Shown here one piece after another: positions 35,497 to 43,791 of a DNA stretch of 64,000 bases. The translations under genes and the position numbers were made by a program. Under the pieces are notes generated by a model. That model had not been told where the DNA came from. It was given only the letters and a program-made list of their open reading frames with translations, and ran no database searches. This DNA comes from Pleionea sediminis (GTDB lineage Bacteria > Pseudomonadota > Gammaproteobacteria > Enterobacterales > Kangiellaceae). Positions within the stretch are counted from its first letter, which is position 1, and each line of letters begins with the position of its first letter. The stretch is from contig NZ_SUNB01000001.1 of the NCBI RefSeq assembly GCF_007570825.1, forward strand, positions 682,001 through 746,000, read 5' to 3'.

Positions 35497-37542
35497 ATGA
35501 CGAGTAAATTAATCGTCTCTCTTTTTTTGAGTTCTTTGGTTTTAACTGGCTGTGGCGGAGGAGGTTCTGCTAAACCCGATCCGACAAAAATAGATACTGA
35601 TGGTGATGGAGTTGTTGATGCACAAGATGCTTTTCCCAATGATCCGAATGAAACAGAAGACACAGACAATGATGGCGTGGGTAATAACGCTGATACTGAT
35701 GACGATAATGATGGTGTTCCAGACACCGATGACGCATTTCCACTCGACGATAGTGAGTCTGTAGACACCGATAACGATGGCGTGGGCAACAATAGCGATT
35801 CTGATGATGATAACGATGGCGTAATCGATAGTGACGATGCCTTCCCGCTGGATGACTCAGAAACGACCGATACCGATGGTGATGGTATTGGAAATAATGC
35901 CGACCTCGACGATGACAATGACGGTGTTGTTGATGAAGAAGACGATGCTCCACTCGATGACTCGGTTTATGATTTAACGAACCCTACGGTCACAACTAAG
36001 TCACCTGAAGAAGGTAGTTCCGAAGTATCAACCGATGCAACCATTAGCGCTACCTTTAGCGAAACATTGGCTGCAGAATCGGTTACTAACGGCAACTTTG
36101 TTCTCAAAATCGACAACGAAATCGTCGAGTCGCAAGTCAATTACAACAGTGACTCACAATCGATTCATCTTACTCCAAGTAGCCCACTAGGATTCTTTAA
36201 AAATTATACCGCCCAAATAACGACGGCAATTACCGATGCAGCGGGTAACCCTCTGTCAGAACTTATTGAGTGGTCTTTCACAACGGGTGACGGAAGTTGG
36301 AAAACTGAAACTTTGATTGAAGATATCGACACCGGGGCAGGACGAGCACCAGAGATAGCCGTTGACGATAATGGCAATGCGATTGCCGTTTGGTATCAAT
36401 ATGACGGAGAGATGAATTCGATCTATGCCAACCATTATTCACCCACTACCGGTTGGGGCGAAGCAATTTTGCTTGAGAATAATCAAACCGGTAGTGCTTA
36501 TTATCCCAAGGTTGTTATGGATAATGAAGGCAATGCTATTGCTGTTTGGTATCTAGATGACGGCGAAAAACACGACGCTTGGTCTAGCATTTATCAACCC
36601 CAAATAGGCTGGAGTGAGCCCGAGCTAATCGAAAATATTGAATCTGGTGCGGCGGTTGATGTTGAGTTAGCCATGGATAGTTCTGGTAATGCCCTTGCTG
36701 TGTGGCGACAACACATTGACACTAACAAATTCATTTATGTAAATAAGTATACGAAAAATGAAGGTTGGGGATCAGCTGAGGCGATTAGTGCCCTGACGGA
36801 TCAAAGCTATGGTGCGAAAGTGGCCGTTAATGCATCAGGTGAAGCAATAGTTGCCTGGTACGGCAATGACGGTAGTGCCTACAGCATCTACGCTCGAAAC
36901 TACTCGCCCGAATTCGGCTGGGGAACAGAAACTCTACTAGAGAGTAATACATACCGCGCAAACTTACCGCAAGTCGCCATTAACAACTCTGGCAATGCTC
37001 TGGTAGTGTGGAATCAAATTCGAGAAGACAACCGTGGTAGCCAATTGTGGGCAAATAGCTTTACACCAGAAAGTGGTTGGCAAGGAGCTGTTGGTGTTGA
37101 TACTACAGCAGACTGGGTTTACTACGACTCTGCAGTCGCCTTATCGGAAAACAATACGGCAATCGCAGTTTGGACACATGTAGAGGGCGATGTAGAGTCA
37201 GTTTGGAGCAGTCAATTCACTTTTGACAATGGCTGGCAAAGTCCTGCTGAATTAGCAAGTAGTAATGGCCCTCCGACTCAATACAATCTAGTTATTGATT
37301 CAAACGATAATGCGATGGTCTCTTGGACGAGTTACGATAGTGAAAGCCGAGCCTATGGCATCAGTACCAAACGCTATACGCCCACAACAGGATGGCAAGA
37401 ACGCATTGAAATTGATAGCAACCCAGACAATGCCAATACATCGAGTTTAGCTATCAACTCTCTCGGTCATGTTTTCGCTGTGTGGTCGGGTATCAACCCC
37501 AATCGTTCAGGATTTAGCATTTATTTTAATGAGTTTAACTAA
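35497..37542 (+). CDS. Lipoprotein with thrombospondin type-3 calcium repeats, Ig-like domain and beta-propeller-like repeats
   Basis: This encodes 681 residues; GAGGTGA lies 7 bases before the ATG. The leader ends in LVLTGC (Cys19), so it is lipidated. Residues about 30-150 are acidic DxDxDG repeats (DTDGDGVVDAQDAFPNDP and variants, about five units) typical of thrombospondin type-3/calcium-binding linkers. A bacterial Ig-like domain (STDATISATFSETLAAESVT, about 170-265) follows. The remaining 400 residues contain seven or so units with a G-A-x-x-P-x-(V/I)-A-x-D-x-x-G-N-A-x-A-V-W pattern. These look like sialidase/propeller-type repeats without catalytic residues. It is probably a surface or periplasmic binding protein needing calcium. 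A strong terminator follows. Confidence 0.8.
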   Translation: MTSKLIVSLFLSSLVLTGCGGGGSAKPDPTKIDTDGDGVVDAQDAFPNDPNETEDTDNDGVGNNADTDDDNDGVPDTDDAFPLDDSESVDTDNDGVGNNSDSDDDNDGVIDSDDAFPLDDSETTDTDGDGIGNNADLDDDNDGVVDEEDDAPLDDSVYDLTNPTVTTKSPEEGSSEVSTDATISATFSETLAAESVTNGNFVLKIDNEIVESQVNYNSDSQSIHLTPSSPLGFFKNYTAQITTAITDAAGNPLSELIEWSFTTGDGSWKTETLIEDIDTGAGRAPEIAVDDNGNAIAVWYQYDGEMNSIYANHYSPTTGWGEAILLENNQTGSAYYPKVVMDNEGNAIAVWYLDDGEKHDAWSSIYQPQIGWSEPELIENIESGAAVDVELAMDSSGNALAVWRQHIDTNKFIYVNKYTKNEGWGSAEAISALTDQSYGAKVAVNASGEAIVAWYGNDGSAYSIYARNYSPEFGWGTETLLESNTYRANLPQVAINNSGNALVVWNQIREDNRGSQLWANSFTPESGWQGAVGVDTTADWVYYDSAVALSENNTAIAVWTHVEGDVESVWSSQFTFDNGWQSPAELASSNGPPTQYNLVIDSNDNAMVSWTSYDSESRAYGISTKRYTPTTGWQERIEIDSNPDNANTSSLAINSLGHVFAVWSGINPNRSGFSIYFNEFN

Positions 37543-37587
37543 ACCTTATAAAAAAGCTAAACTGTAAGTTAAATTATCTATCAAGAT

Positions 37588-37624
37588 AACACCTCAATGG
37601 TTAAATACTATTGAGGTGTTTTTT
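37588..37624 (+). terminator. Intrinsic terminator
   Basis: An 11-bp perfect stem (AACACCTCAAT at 37588-37598 and ATTGAGGTGTT at 37610-37620) is followed by six T. It is 45 bases after the calcium-repeat lipoprotein stop and just before the next gene. Confidence 0.85.
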
Positions 37625-37667
37625 CCATTAAAACGGCAAACAATAAACGAGCGTATTTAATACATTC

Positions 37668-40600
37668 ATGAATTGTAAAAATTCTCGTCTTATTTTAATC
37701 CTAACCAGCTTATTTTTAGCTTGCTCAGCATTAGCCAGTAATATATCTAAAATAGACGCGACCTTTGGCAAAGGAACCGTTCGCACAATTACGGAGGATG
37801 ACAACGGCCTTCTCTGGATAGTTTTGAACACCAGTCTTTTTTATTACGACGGCTACAAACTAACAAAGCTAGAAAATGCAACGCTTGATAAGCTCAGTAT
37901 TATCGGCGCAAAATACCAACCAGGTGGTTACTTGTGGCTAAATTCTGGCGAGGGAGTTAAACGTTACAACATTCATAACGGCGAAGTCGATTCTGTCACT
38001 GTTAACAAGAAGCTTTATCTCATGCCGCTACTTATCGATGATAAAGGTCATGTTTGGTATGAAATAGAGAAAGATAAAGTATTCAGAATTACTCCCGCTC
38101 TGACTATCGAATCGGTTGATGTGACGTTACCGACACATTGCGATCTTATGAATATCGCGGCAATGGCCACGGCAGATAACGGAGATTTAATTTTCGCTTA
38201 TTGCAATGGATTTCTACGGTACGACTATCAAAAAAATGAATTCTTACCATTTATCCCCTCAAAAGTATTAGCGAAAAATGACACTCGAATAAGAGAGTTC
38301 TCACAACTAAACAATAAGATTTACGCAATTTCACTCAATTACTTGTATCGTTATGATCAAACCTCTAATCAACTAGAAACTCTCGACTGTGGTATATCGA
38401 ATGCAGAGCCTAAGTTCAGTCAAATTCAAGTATTGTCAGATAACAAAATAGCTTTAGGTTCTCGAGATGGTCTTTATCTTTGCAATTTAAAAACAAAGAG
38501 CAGTATTTATTTAGAAAAATCCGCTAGCGAAATATATCACGACCATATATCTAGCTTTTATCGCTCGGCCAATAACACTCTCTGGATTGGAACGCGTGGA
38601 GGATTAAGCCAGTATAACTTTAATGAGCCTTCTTATTATCATTTGTCTGAATTTAAGGGCAACAAAGGAAAGGTCTCAAAAGTAACCGAGATTGAAGAGA
38701 TCAACGAAGAACTGTGGCTAGGAACCAATGCAGGCATATTAATTTATGACTTGAATTTTAATTTACTTAAGCATATAAACGAAGAAAGTGAGGGTCTCTG
38801 GATAAAATCTGAAAACGGCCAAGAACATCGGCAGCCTCCTCTAACAGGAGAGGTGTTTACTATGACACCGCTGTCATCGGGTGTTATGCTTTTAACATCG
38901 GGTGGACGAATCAACGCAGTTAACATTGCAGATAAATCCATCATCAATATAGCTAATGAATTCAGCCCTGAGTTGAGCGCTTTAGAGAAAATTACTTTCG
39001 TTGAAGAAACAAAGCAGAATATTTGGTTCAGTAGCTACGAACAACTATTCCGATTCAACAAAGCATCTAAATCGCTAACAACCTATTCAGAAGAAACTCA
39101 TCCCCATTTAAAAAATCTGCTATCAGACACTCTTTACTGGGATAAAAAAAATTCACTCTACATTGGAACTCGCCAAGACCTTATTAAGTTTGATGAAAGA
39201 ACAAATACATTTACTAAGGAGGGTTTAAACAAACCGGTTTTTTTAATAGAAAGTGACCATAATGAGGGTCTTTTTATTGCGAGCGACCAACTTTATCGAT
39301 ATACGAAGGAGAAAAAATTGATTCCGATAACGTTGGCAGGAAAATCCTTTAGTAGTGGCTTACTAGCCAGCACCGAAAAAACACTATGGGCTGGCAATAT
39401 CCAAACGCTGGTCGCTGCAGATAATAAGAAAAACGAATTAATAAAGGTATTTCCTAAATTAAAGACCGCCGGCTTTTTGTATAACGCTATGCGCCATGGC
39501 AAGTCTGGTAGAATTTATGTTGGTGCTAATGACGGTTTGTTTTGGTTTAAGAACTTTCAGCCAGAGCCAAGTTCATATCGCCCATCTTTGATAGTAAAAG
39601 ACTTCAAGTTTGACTTAGGCTTTTCTACGCTGAAAAAAGACTTCCTCTTAGGCCCCTCCTCTCCAAAGAAAGAAATTATTATACCGGCAGAAGAGCAAGG
39701 TCTATCTTTTGTTGTTTCTGCTCTTGATTATCAAGCCTCTCAACTTATTGATTATAAATATCGACTGGTTGGTTTGAGTGATCAGTGGATTCAGCTTGAC
39801 TCCAAAGAAAGATTCATACGGCTTATGAACTTATCACCAGGAGAATACAAACTACAAATCCAATCTACCAACAATGATAGCGTGTGGGTCGACAACTTGC
39901 TCGAAGTTGATATTATAAAAGAGCCTTTCTTCTGGCAAACTACGAGTTTTAGAATATCCATGCTAATCGTCGTCATACTTTTCATTATGGCGATTATCCA
40001 CTGGCAAACAAGAAGAGCACGTTTAAGGGCTTATCAACTCGAGCAAGAAGTCAATTCACGTACTGCCGAGTTAGTTACTGAAAAAGAAAAAGTCAGCCAT
40101 CTACTCGCTGTAAAGGAAGAGTTTATTGCTAATGTAACACATGAATTCAAAACTCCTTTAACACTTATTTTAGGTCCTACAGAAGACCTGTTAAGTCAAG
40201 ATAAAAATAATCGACAAGTGAATATGATTCAAAGAAACACATCTCGATTATTGAGATTGGTTGAACACTTGCTCGAATTTTCAAAGCCCGATGATTCCGA
40301 AACACCCAAAGTAGACGATGTTAATCACTTTTCACGTTTAGTATTAGAGCCTTTTGAAACGGTGTGCCGTAAAAAAAACCTCTCTTTCAGTTATGAACTC
40401 GATGATCAAAAGATTTTGGCACATGCAGGACCAGATTCTTTAGAAAAGATGATTACCAACCTAGTATCCAATGCAATTAAATATAATAAGGATCAAGGGA
40501 GTATCTTGGTAAAAACCTCTTTCAAAGAGCAGTTCTGGGTTTTGCAAGTTATTGACTCGGGAATTGGCATTGAAGCAAAAAACCAAGACACTATATTTGA

Positions 40601-41657
40601 ACGCTTTAGTCGATTAGCACATGAACAATTTGAAAGAATCTCTGGTGCCGGAATTGGCTTATCATTAGTAAAAGCGCTAGTCGAAAAATATCACGGCACA
40701 ATTGATGTTACGAGTGAGTTTGGCAGAGGAAGTACATTTACCGTAAAGTTACCTGCAGAAATACAGACACAAATGAGCTCACCATCACCGATTAATAGTG
40801 AACTCATCGCACTCGAAATGGAAGGGTTGGAAGATATACGTGTTGATGTCGCTCCGACGGAAATTAACGCAACCTATCAAGTTCTCATTGTGGAAGACAA
40901 TCTTGATATGTGCCAACACATTGCGAACTCATTAGGTAACGATTACGAATGCCACTTTGCGCACAATGGTCGACAGGGAATTGAAAAAGCCAATGACATG
41001 ATTCCAGATTTAATCATCTCAGACATTATGATGCCAGAAATGGATGGGTTAGAGTTTTGCGAAAAAATTAAGACAGCAAATAACACCAGTCATATTCCAA
41101 TCGTGATGTTAACGGCGTTAAACTCTAGTGATATAAGAGTTAAAAGCTATGAAAATTTAGCCGATGACTTCTTAACAAAACCCTTTAATAAAAACGAACT
41201 ACTTGCTCGAGTAAAAAGTCTTCTCGATATTCGAAAGTTACTTCAGGCGAGATTAAGCAATCAGATTTACTTCCCAACGCTAGTCGAAAAAAGCACGCAA
41301 GAACAGCCTAAGGAAATACCTAAGTCGGACAAAGAGCTTAACTTCATCAATCAAGTAGAGAAAGTGATAGAGCAACACTATGCCAATGAAGACTTTAGTG
41401 CTAAAGATCTTTATTCAAGTGTCGCTATGAGCGAACGCCAATTACAACGCAAATTGAAAGCGATTGCCGGTGTTACTCCAGCCGAGTTCATTCGTGCATA
41501 CCGATTAAAGCGATCGACATTACTATTGAAGAAAGGAATGCCTGTTAATCAAGTGTCAGAAGCCGTTGGCTTTTCGTCACCAACTTACTTCACAAACTGC
41601 TTCAAAGCACAGTACAGCATTAAACCGTCTGAGTTTCGAGATAACCATATGCATTAA
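37668..41657 (+). CDS. Hybrid two-component protein: periplasmic propeller sensor, histidine kinase, receiver, AraC output
   Basis: This encodes 1329 residues, a second protein with the same plan as the one at 20596-24639. A signal peptide (about 1-23) precedes a propeller sensor (about 30-680; LLWIVLNTSLFYYDGYK, LWIGTRGGLSQYN) and a Y_Y_Y domain (DYKYRLVGLSDQW, about 700-760). Then come a transmembrane helix (LIVVILFIMAIIHW), H-box THEFKTPLTL (His about 824), N-box LVSNAIKYNKDQG, and G-boxes DSGIGIE and GAGIGLSL. A receiver (VLIVEDNLDM, acceptor Asp in IISDIMMPEMDG about 1117, Lys in FLTKPF) and a C-terminal AraC domain (about 1235-1325) end it. It senses an extracytoplasmic ligand and regulates transcription directly. 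The likely targets are the downstream exported proteins (DUF1996 lipoprotein), but no operator is seen. Confidence 0.9.
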   Translation: MNCKNSRLILILTSLFLACSALASNISKIDATFGKGTVRTITEDDNGLLWIVLNTSLFYYDGYKLTKLENATLDKLSIIGAKYQPGGYLWLNSGEGVKRYNIHNGEVDSVTVNKKLYLMPLLIDDKGHVWYEIEKDKVFRITPALTIESVDVTLPTHCDLMNIAAMATADNGDLIFAYCNGFLRYDYQKNEFLPFIPSKVLAKNDTRIREFSQLNNKIYAISLNYLYRYDQTSNQLETLDCGISNAEPKFSQIQVLSDNKIALGSRDGLYLCNLKTKSSIYLEKSASEIYHDHISSFYRSANNTLWIGTRGGLSQYNFNEPSYYHLSEFKGNKGKVSKVTEIEEINEELWLGTNAGILIYDLNFNLLKHINEESEGLWIKSENGQEHRQPPLTGEVFTMTPLSSGVMLLTSGGRINAVNIADKSIINIANEFSPELSALEKITFVEETKQNIWFSSYEQLFRFNKASKSLTTYSEETHPHLKNLLSDTLYWDKKNSLYIGTRQDLIKFDERTNTFTKEGLNKPVFLIESDHNEGLFIASDQLYRYTKEKKLIPITLAGKSFSSGLLASTEKTLWAGNIQTLVAADNKKNELIKVFPKLKTAGFLYNAMRHGKSGRIYVGANDGLFWFKNFQPEPSSYRPSLIVKDFKFDLGFSTLKKDFLLGPSSPKKEIIIPAEEQGLSFVVSALDYQASQLIDYKYRLVGLSDQWIQLDSKERFIRLMNLSPGEYKLQIQSTNNDSVWVDNLLEVDIIKEPFFWQTTSFRISMLIVVILFIMAIIHWQTRRARLRAYQLEQEVNSRTAELVTEKEKVSHLLAVKEEFIANVTHEFKTPLTLILGPTEDLLSQDKNNRQVNMIQRNTSRLLRLVEHLLEFSKPDDSETPKVDDVNHFSRLVLEPFETVCRKKNLSFSYELDDQKILAHAGPDSLEKMITNLVSNAIKYNKDQGSILVKTSFKEQFWVLQVIDSGIGIEAKNQDTIFERFSRLAHEQFERISGAGIGLSLVKALVEKYHGTIDVTSEFGRGSTFTVKLPAEIQTQMSSPSPINSELIALEMEGLEDIRVDVAPTEINATYQVLIVEDNLDMCQHIANSLGNDYECHFAHNGRQGIEKANDMIPDLIISDIMMPEMDGLEFCEKIKTANNTSHIPIVMLTALNSSDIRVKSYENLADDFLTKPFNKNELLARVKSLLDIRKLLQARLSNQIYFPTLVEKSTQEQPKEIPKSDKELNFINQVEKVIEQHYANEDFSAKDLYSSVAMSERQLQRKLKAIAGVTPAEFIRAYRLKRSTLLLKKGMPVNQVSEAVGFSSPTYFTNCFKAQYSIKPSEFRDNHMH

Positions 41658-41814
41658 GAATATGACTATCAAACAGCTATCTTTAAACAACTTTACAAAA
41701 GAAAACGTTACTTTACGCCCCGTTAGATACTCTATACTGACAGGGTTTCAACAATTTTCTTATTAAAAGATACTGAAAACCCTCATTTTTTTTAAATCAA
41801 CGAATGGGGTTCCT

Positions 41815-43230
41815 ATGAAAAATTCAAAGATGTTTTTAGCAGTAACAGGCTCGTTAATCTTAACCGCTTGTGGAGGCTCCAGCTCTACTGAAAACGACAC
41901 TAACAATGACACTTCCATAGTCGAAGATCTATCCATTAGCTTTTCAAAGACACCTGACTCAGAAACCAATGCACAACATGCCAGTTTTGAATTTTCAGCA
42001 ACCGATGCTCAAAGTTATGAGTGCCGCTTGAATGCTATGGATTTTTCCGAGTGCGAGTCGGCGATCTTTCTTGCAGATATTGGTCTGGGAGAGCACTCGT
42101 TTGAAGTAAGAGCAGTTGGTAGTTCAGGCAATTTTGGCGAGACTTCAAAGTATCAATGGACCATAAACAGCTTGTTTGATGCCGATAATTCAGACTTAGT
42201 TGCGACAAATGTGTCACCCGATCCTGTGGCACCGAATAGCTGGCGAGGCATTATTCGCATTAACTGCGACTTTGCCCACAGTAGCTATAACGATCCCATT
42301 GTTTTCCCAGGTTTAGAAAATGCAGCCCATTTGCATCGTTTTTATGGCAACACCGAAGTTGATCACAACACAACCATGGAAACACTCTACACTACCGGAG
42401 AGTCGAGCTGTCAGGGCAACTTATTAAACCTATCCTCTTACTGGGTTCCTGCATTATTGGCACCACTTTATGATCCCGTAACAGGTGACCGAGAACTCGA
42501 TACAAATGGAGATCCTGCGTGGCAAGTTGTACCAGCCGTGGTTGGCAATGATGATGAAGCGCACGAGGTTTTTTATTACTCCGCAGGAGTTGATGACCTG
42601 GATTCCATTCAACCAGTTCCTGCTGGTTTGAGAATGATTGCAGGCGATCACTCAACCATGCCGGGAGAAGAACAAAATACATCAATTGTTCGCTGGCATT
42701 GCCAAACCTGGGAGTCGGACGATGCATCTAATCCGCAATTTAGTGCAACGATTCCGGAGTGTGAAGCACCCGATCGCGTTCGCATGGATATATTCTTTCC
42801 CAGTTGTTGGAATGGTGTCGATTTGGACTCAGAAGATCACAAAAGTCATATGGCTTACCCCGTTGAAGATGCAAACACCGGAAAAATGGTCTGTCCAGAA
42901 ACACATCCAGTGCCTATCGCGCGCCCAAGTTATCATTACGCCTTTGGTGTTAAACCAGAAGTCTATGATCCCACCACTCACACATCAAAGGGATGGCGAT
43001 TAGCCGCCGATATGTATCAGGTAACCGATGATACGCCTGGCGGCCTCTCACTTCACGGTGACTGGTTTAATGGTTGGCACCCAGAAATTATGCAGCTCAT
43101 TGTCGATTTTTGTATCAAACAGCAATTTGACTGCCATGATGGCAACTTAGGTAACGGTTATCGACTCTCAGGAACTCGAGAGGGTTCACAAACTGAGCCA
43201 GAAATCGTTAACCAAGGTATGGGTTATTAG
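41815..43230 (+). CDS. DUF1996 domain lipoprotein
   Basis: This encodes 471 residues with a lipoprotein leader (SLILTAC, Cys19). After a low-complexity Ser/Thr/Asn linker and an Ig-like segment (about 40-125), residues about 145-450 match the DUF1996 pattern: RINCDFAHSSYNDPIVFPG, AAHLHRFYGNT, DIFFPSCWNG, SHMAYP and CPETHPVPIARPSY. Repeated His and Cys residues suggest metal or carbohydrate binding, but the activity of this family is not established to my knowledge. GGGG lies upstream of the ATG. A small His-rich lipoprotein gene follows after 14 bases, so they are likely cotranscribed. Confidence 0.85.
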   Translation: MKNSKMFLAVTGSLILTACGGSSSTENDTNNDTSIVEDLSISFSKTPDSETNAQHASFEFSATDAQSYECRLNAMDFSECESAIFLADIGLGEHSFEVRAVGSSGNFGETSKYQWTINSLFDADNSDLVATNVSPDPVAPNSWRGIIRINCDFAHSSYNDPIVFPGLENAAHLHRFYGNTEVDHNTTMETLYTTGESSCQGNLLNLSSYWVPALLAPLYDPVTGDRELDTNGDPAWQVVPAVVGNDDEAHEVFYYSAGVDDLDSIQPVPAGLRMIAGDHSTMPGEEQNTSIVRWHCQTWESDDASNPQFSATIPECEAPDRVRMDIFFPSCWNGVDLDSEDHKSHMAYPVEDANTGKMVCPETHPVPIARPSYHYAFGVKPEVYDPTTHTSKGWRLAADMYQVTDDTPGGLSLHGDWFNGWHPEIMQLIVDFCIKQQFDCHDGNLGNGYRLSGTREGSQTEPEIVNQGMGY

Positions 43231-43244
43231 AAAGGAGTATCAAG

Positions 43245-43457
43245 ATGAAGCGCTTAATCATTCTTTTAATTTCTATTGTTCTGGTTTCAGGCTGTGTTAT
43301 TCATCCAAAAAACTCAAAACATCATGGTAAAACAGTGAAGCGACTGCCTTCACTTGAAGTCGAGCACAAGGATAAAGCGATTATCATCGTCCATGTTGCT
43401 CCAGCGAAAACCAGGGGTTGTAGAAAACATAACAATCACTGGCATTGTCGAAAGTAA
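43245..43457 (+). CDS. Small His-rich lipoprotein
   Basis: This encodes 70 residues; AAAGGAG lies 8 bases before the ATG. The leader MKRLIILLISIVLVSGC gives a lipobox Cys17. The mature part is basic and histidine-rich (HPKNSKHHGK; RGCRKHNNHWHCRK at the end), with two cysteines, suggesting metal binding on the membrane surface. It follows the DUF1996 gene by 14 bases and is probably in the same operon. No family recognised. Confidence 0.75.
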   Translation: MKRLIILLISIVLVSGCVIHPKNSKHHGKTVKRLPSLEVEHKDKAIIIVHVAPAKTRGCRKHNNHWHCRK

Positions 43458-43513
43458 ATATCGGTTTCTTTCGTTTTATAAAGTAACCCGTTGTCGATAT
43501 TCGACTCTACCTT

Positions 43514-43550
43514 TTGCCATAAAGCGGTGTTCTTAATCGCTTTATGGCAA
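43514..43550. terminator. Strong hairpin without T-run; gap 43458-43791
   Basis: TTGCCATAAAGCG (43514-43526) pairs perfectly with CGCTTTATGGCAA (43538-43550), 57 bases after the small lipoprotein. No T-run follows, so it may be a transcript-end stabiliser or a Rho-assisted terminator. The remaining 240 bases to the next gene are AT-rich, with no gene seen. Confidence 0.5.
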
Positions 43551-43791
43551 AGAGCCAGAGCATCTCAATTATAACATTATATTAAAATTATAATGATTGA
43601 AAACATCATTATGAAAACTCAATTCATTAATAAAGTTCAAATTCTTGATTCGACAATTTTCTTTTCATATAAGTTTAATATCTCTAAAAGAAAATAAGTC
43701 GTTCTCGAGTTTTGGGACGTGTTAATCAGTCCTCCCATCCGTAGCAGCTCGTTCACTCTAATCCCAAAAACCACAATAAAAGGGTGACCCT

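Noticed and set aside
35472..35953. Long Ser-rich and His-rich reading frames on the minus strand
   Set aside because: They are the antisense of the repetitive acidic calcium-repeat region of the plus-strand lipoprotein; the composition is an artefact of the repeats.
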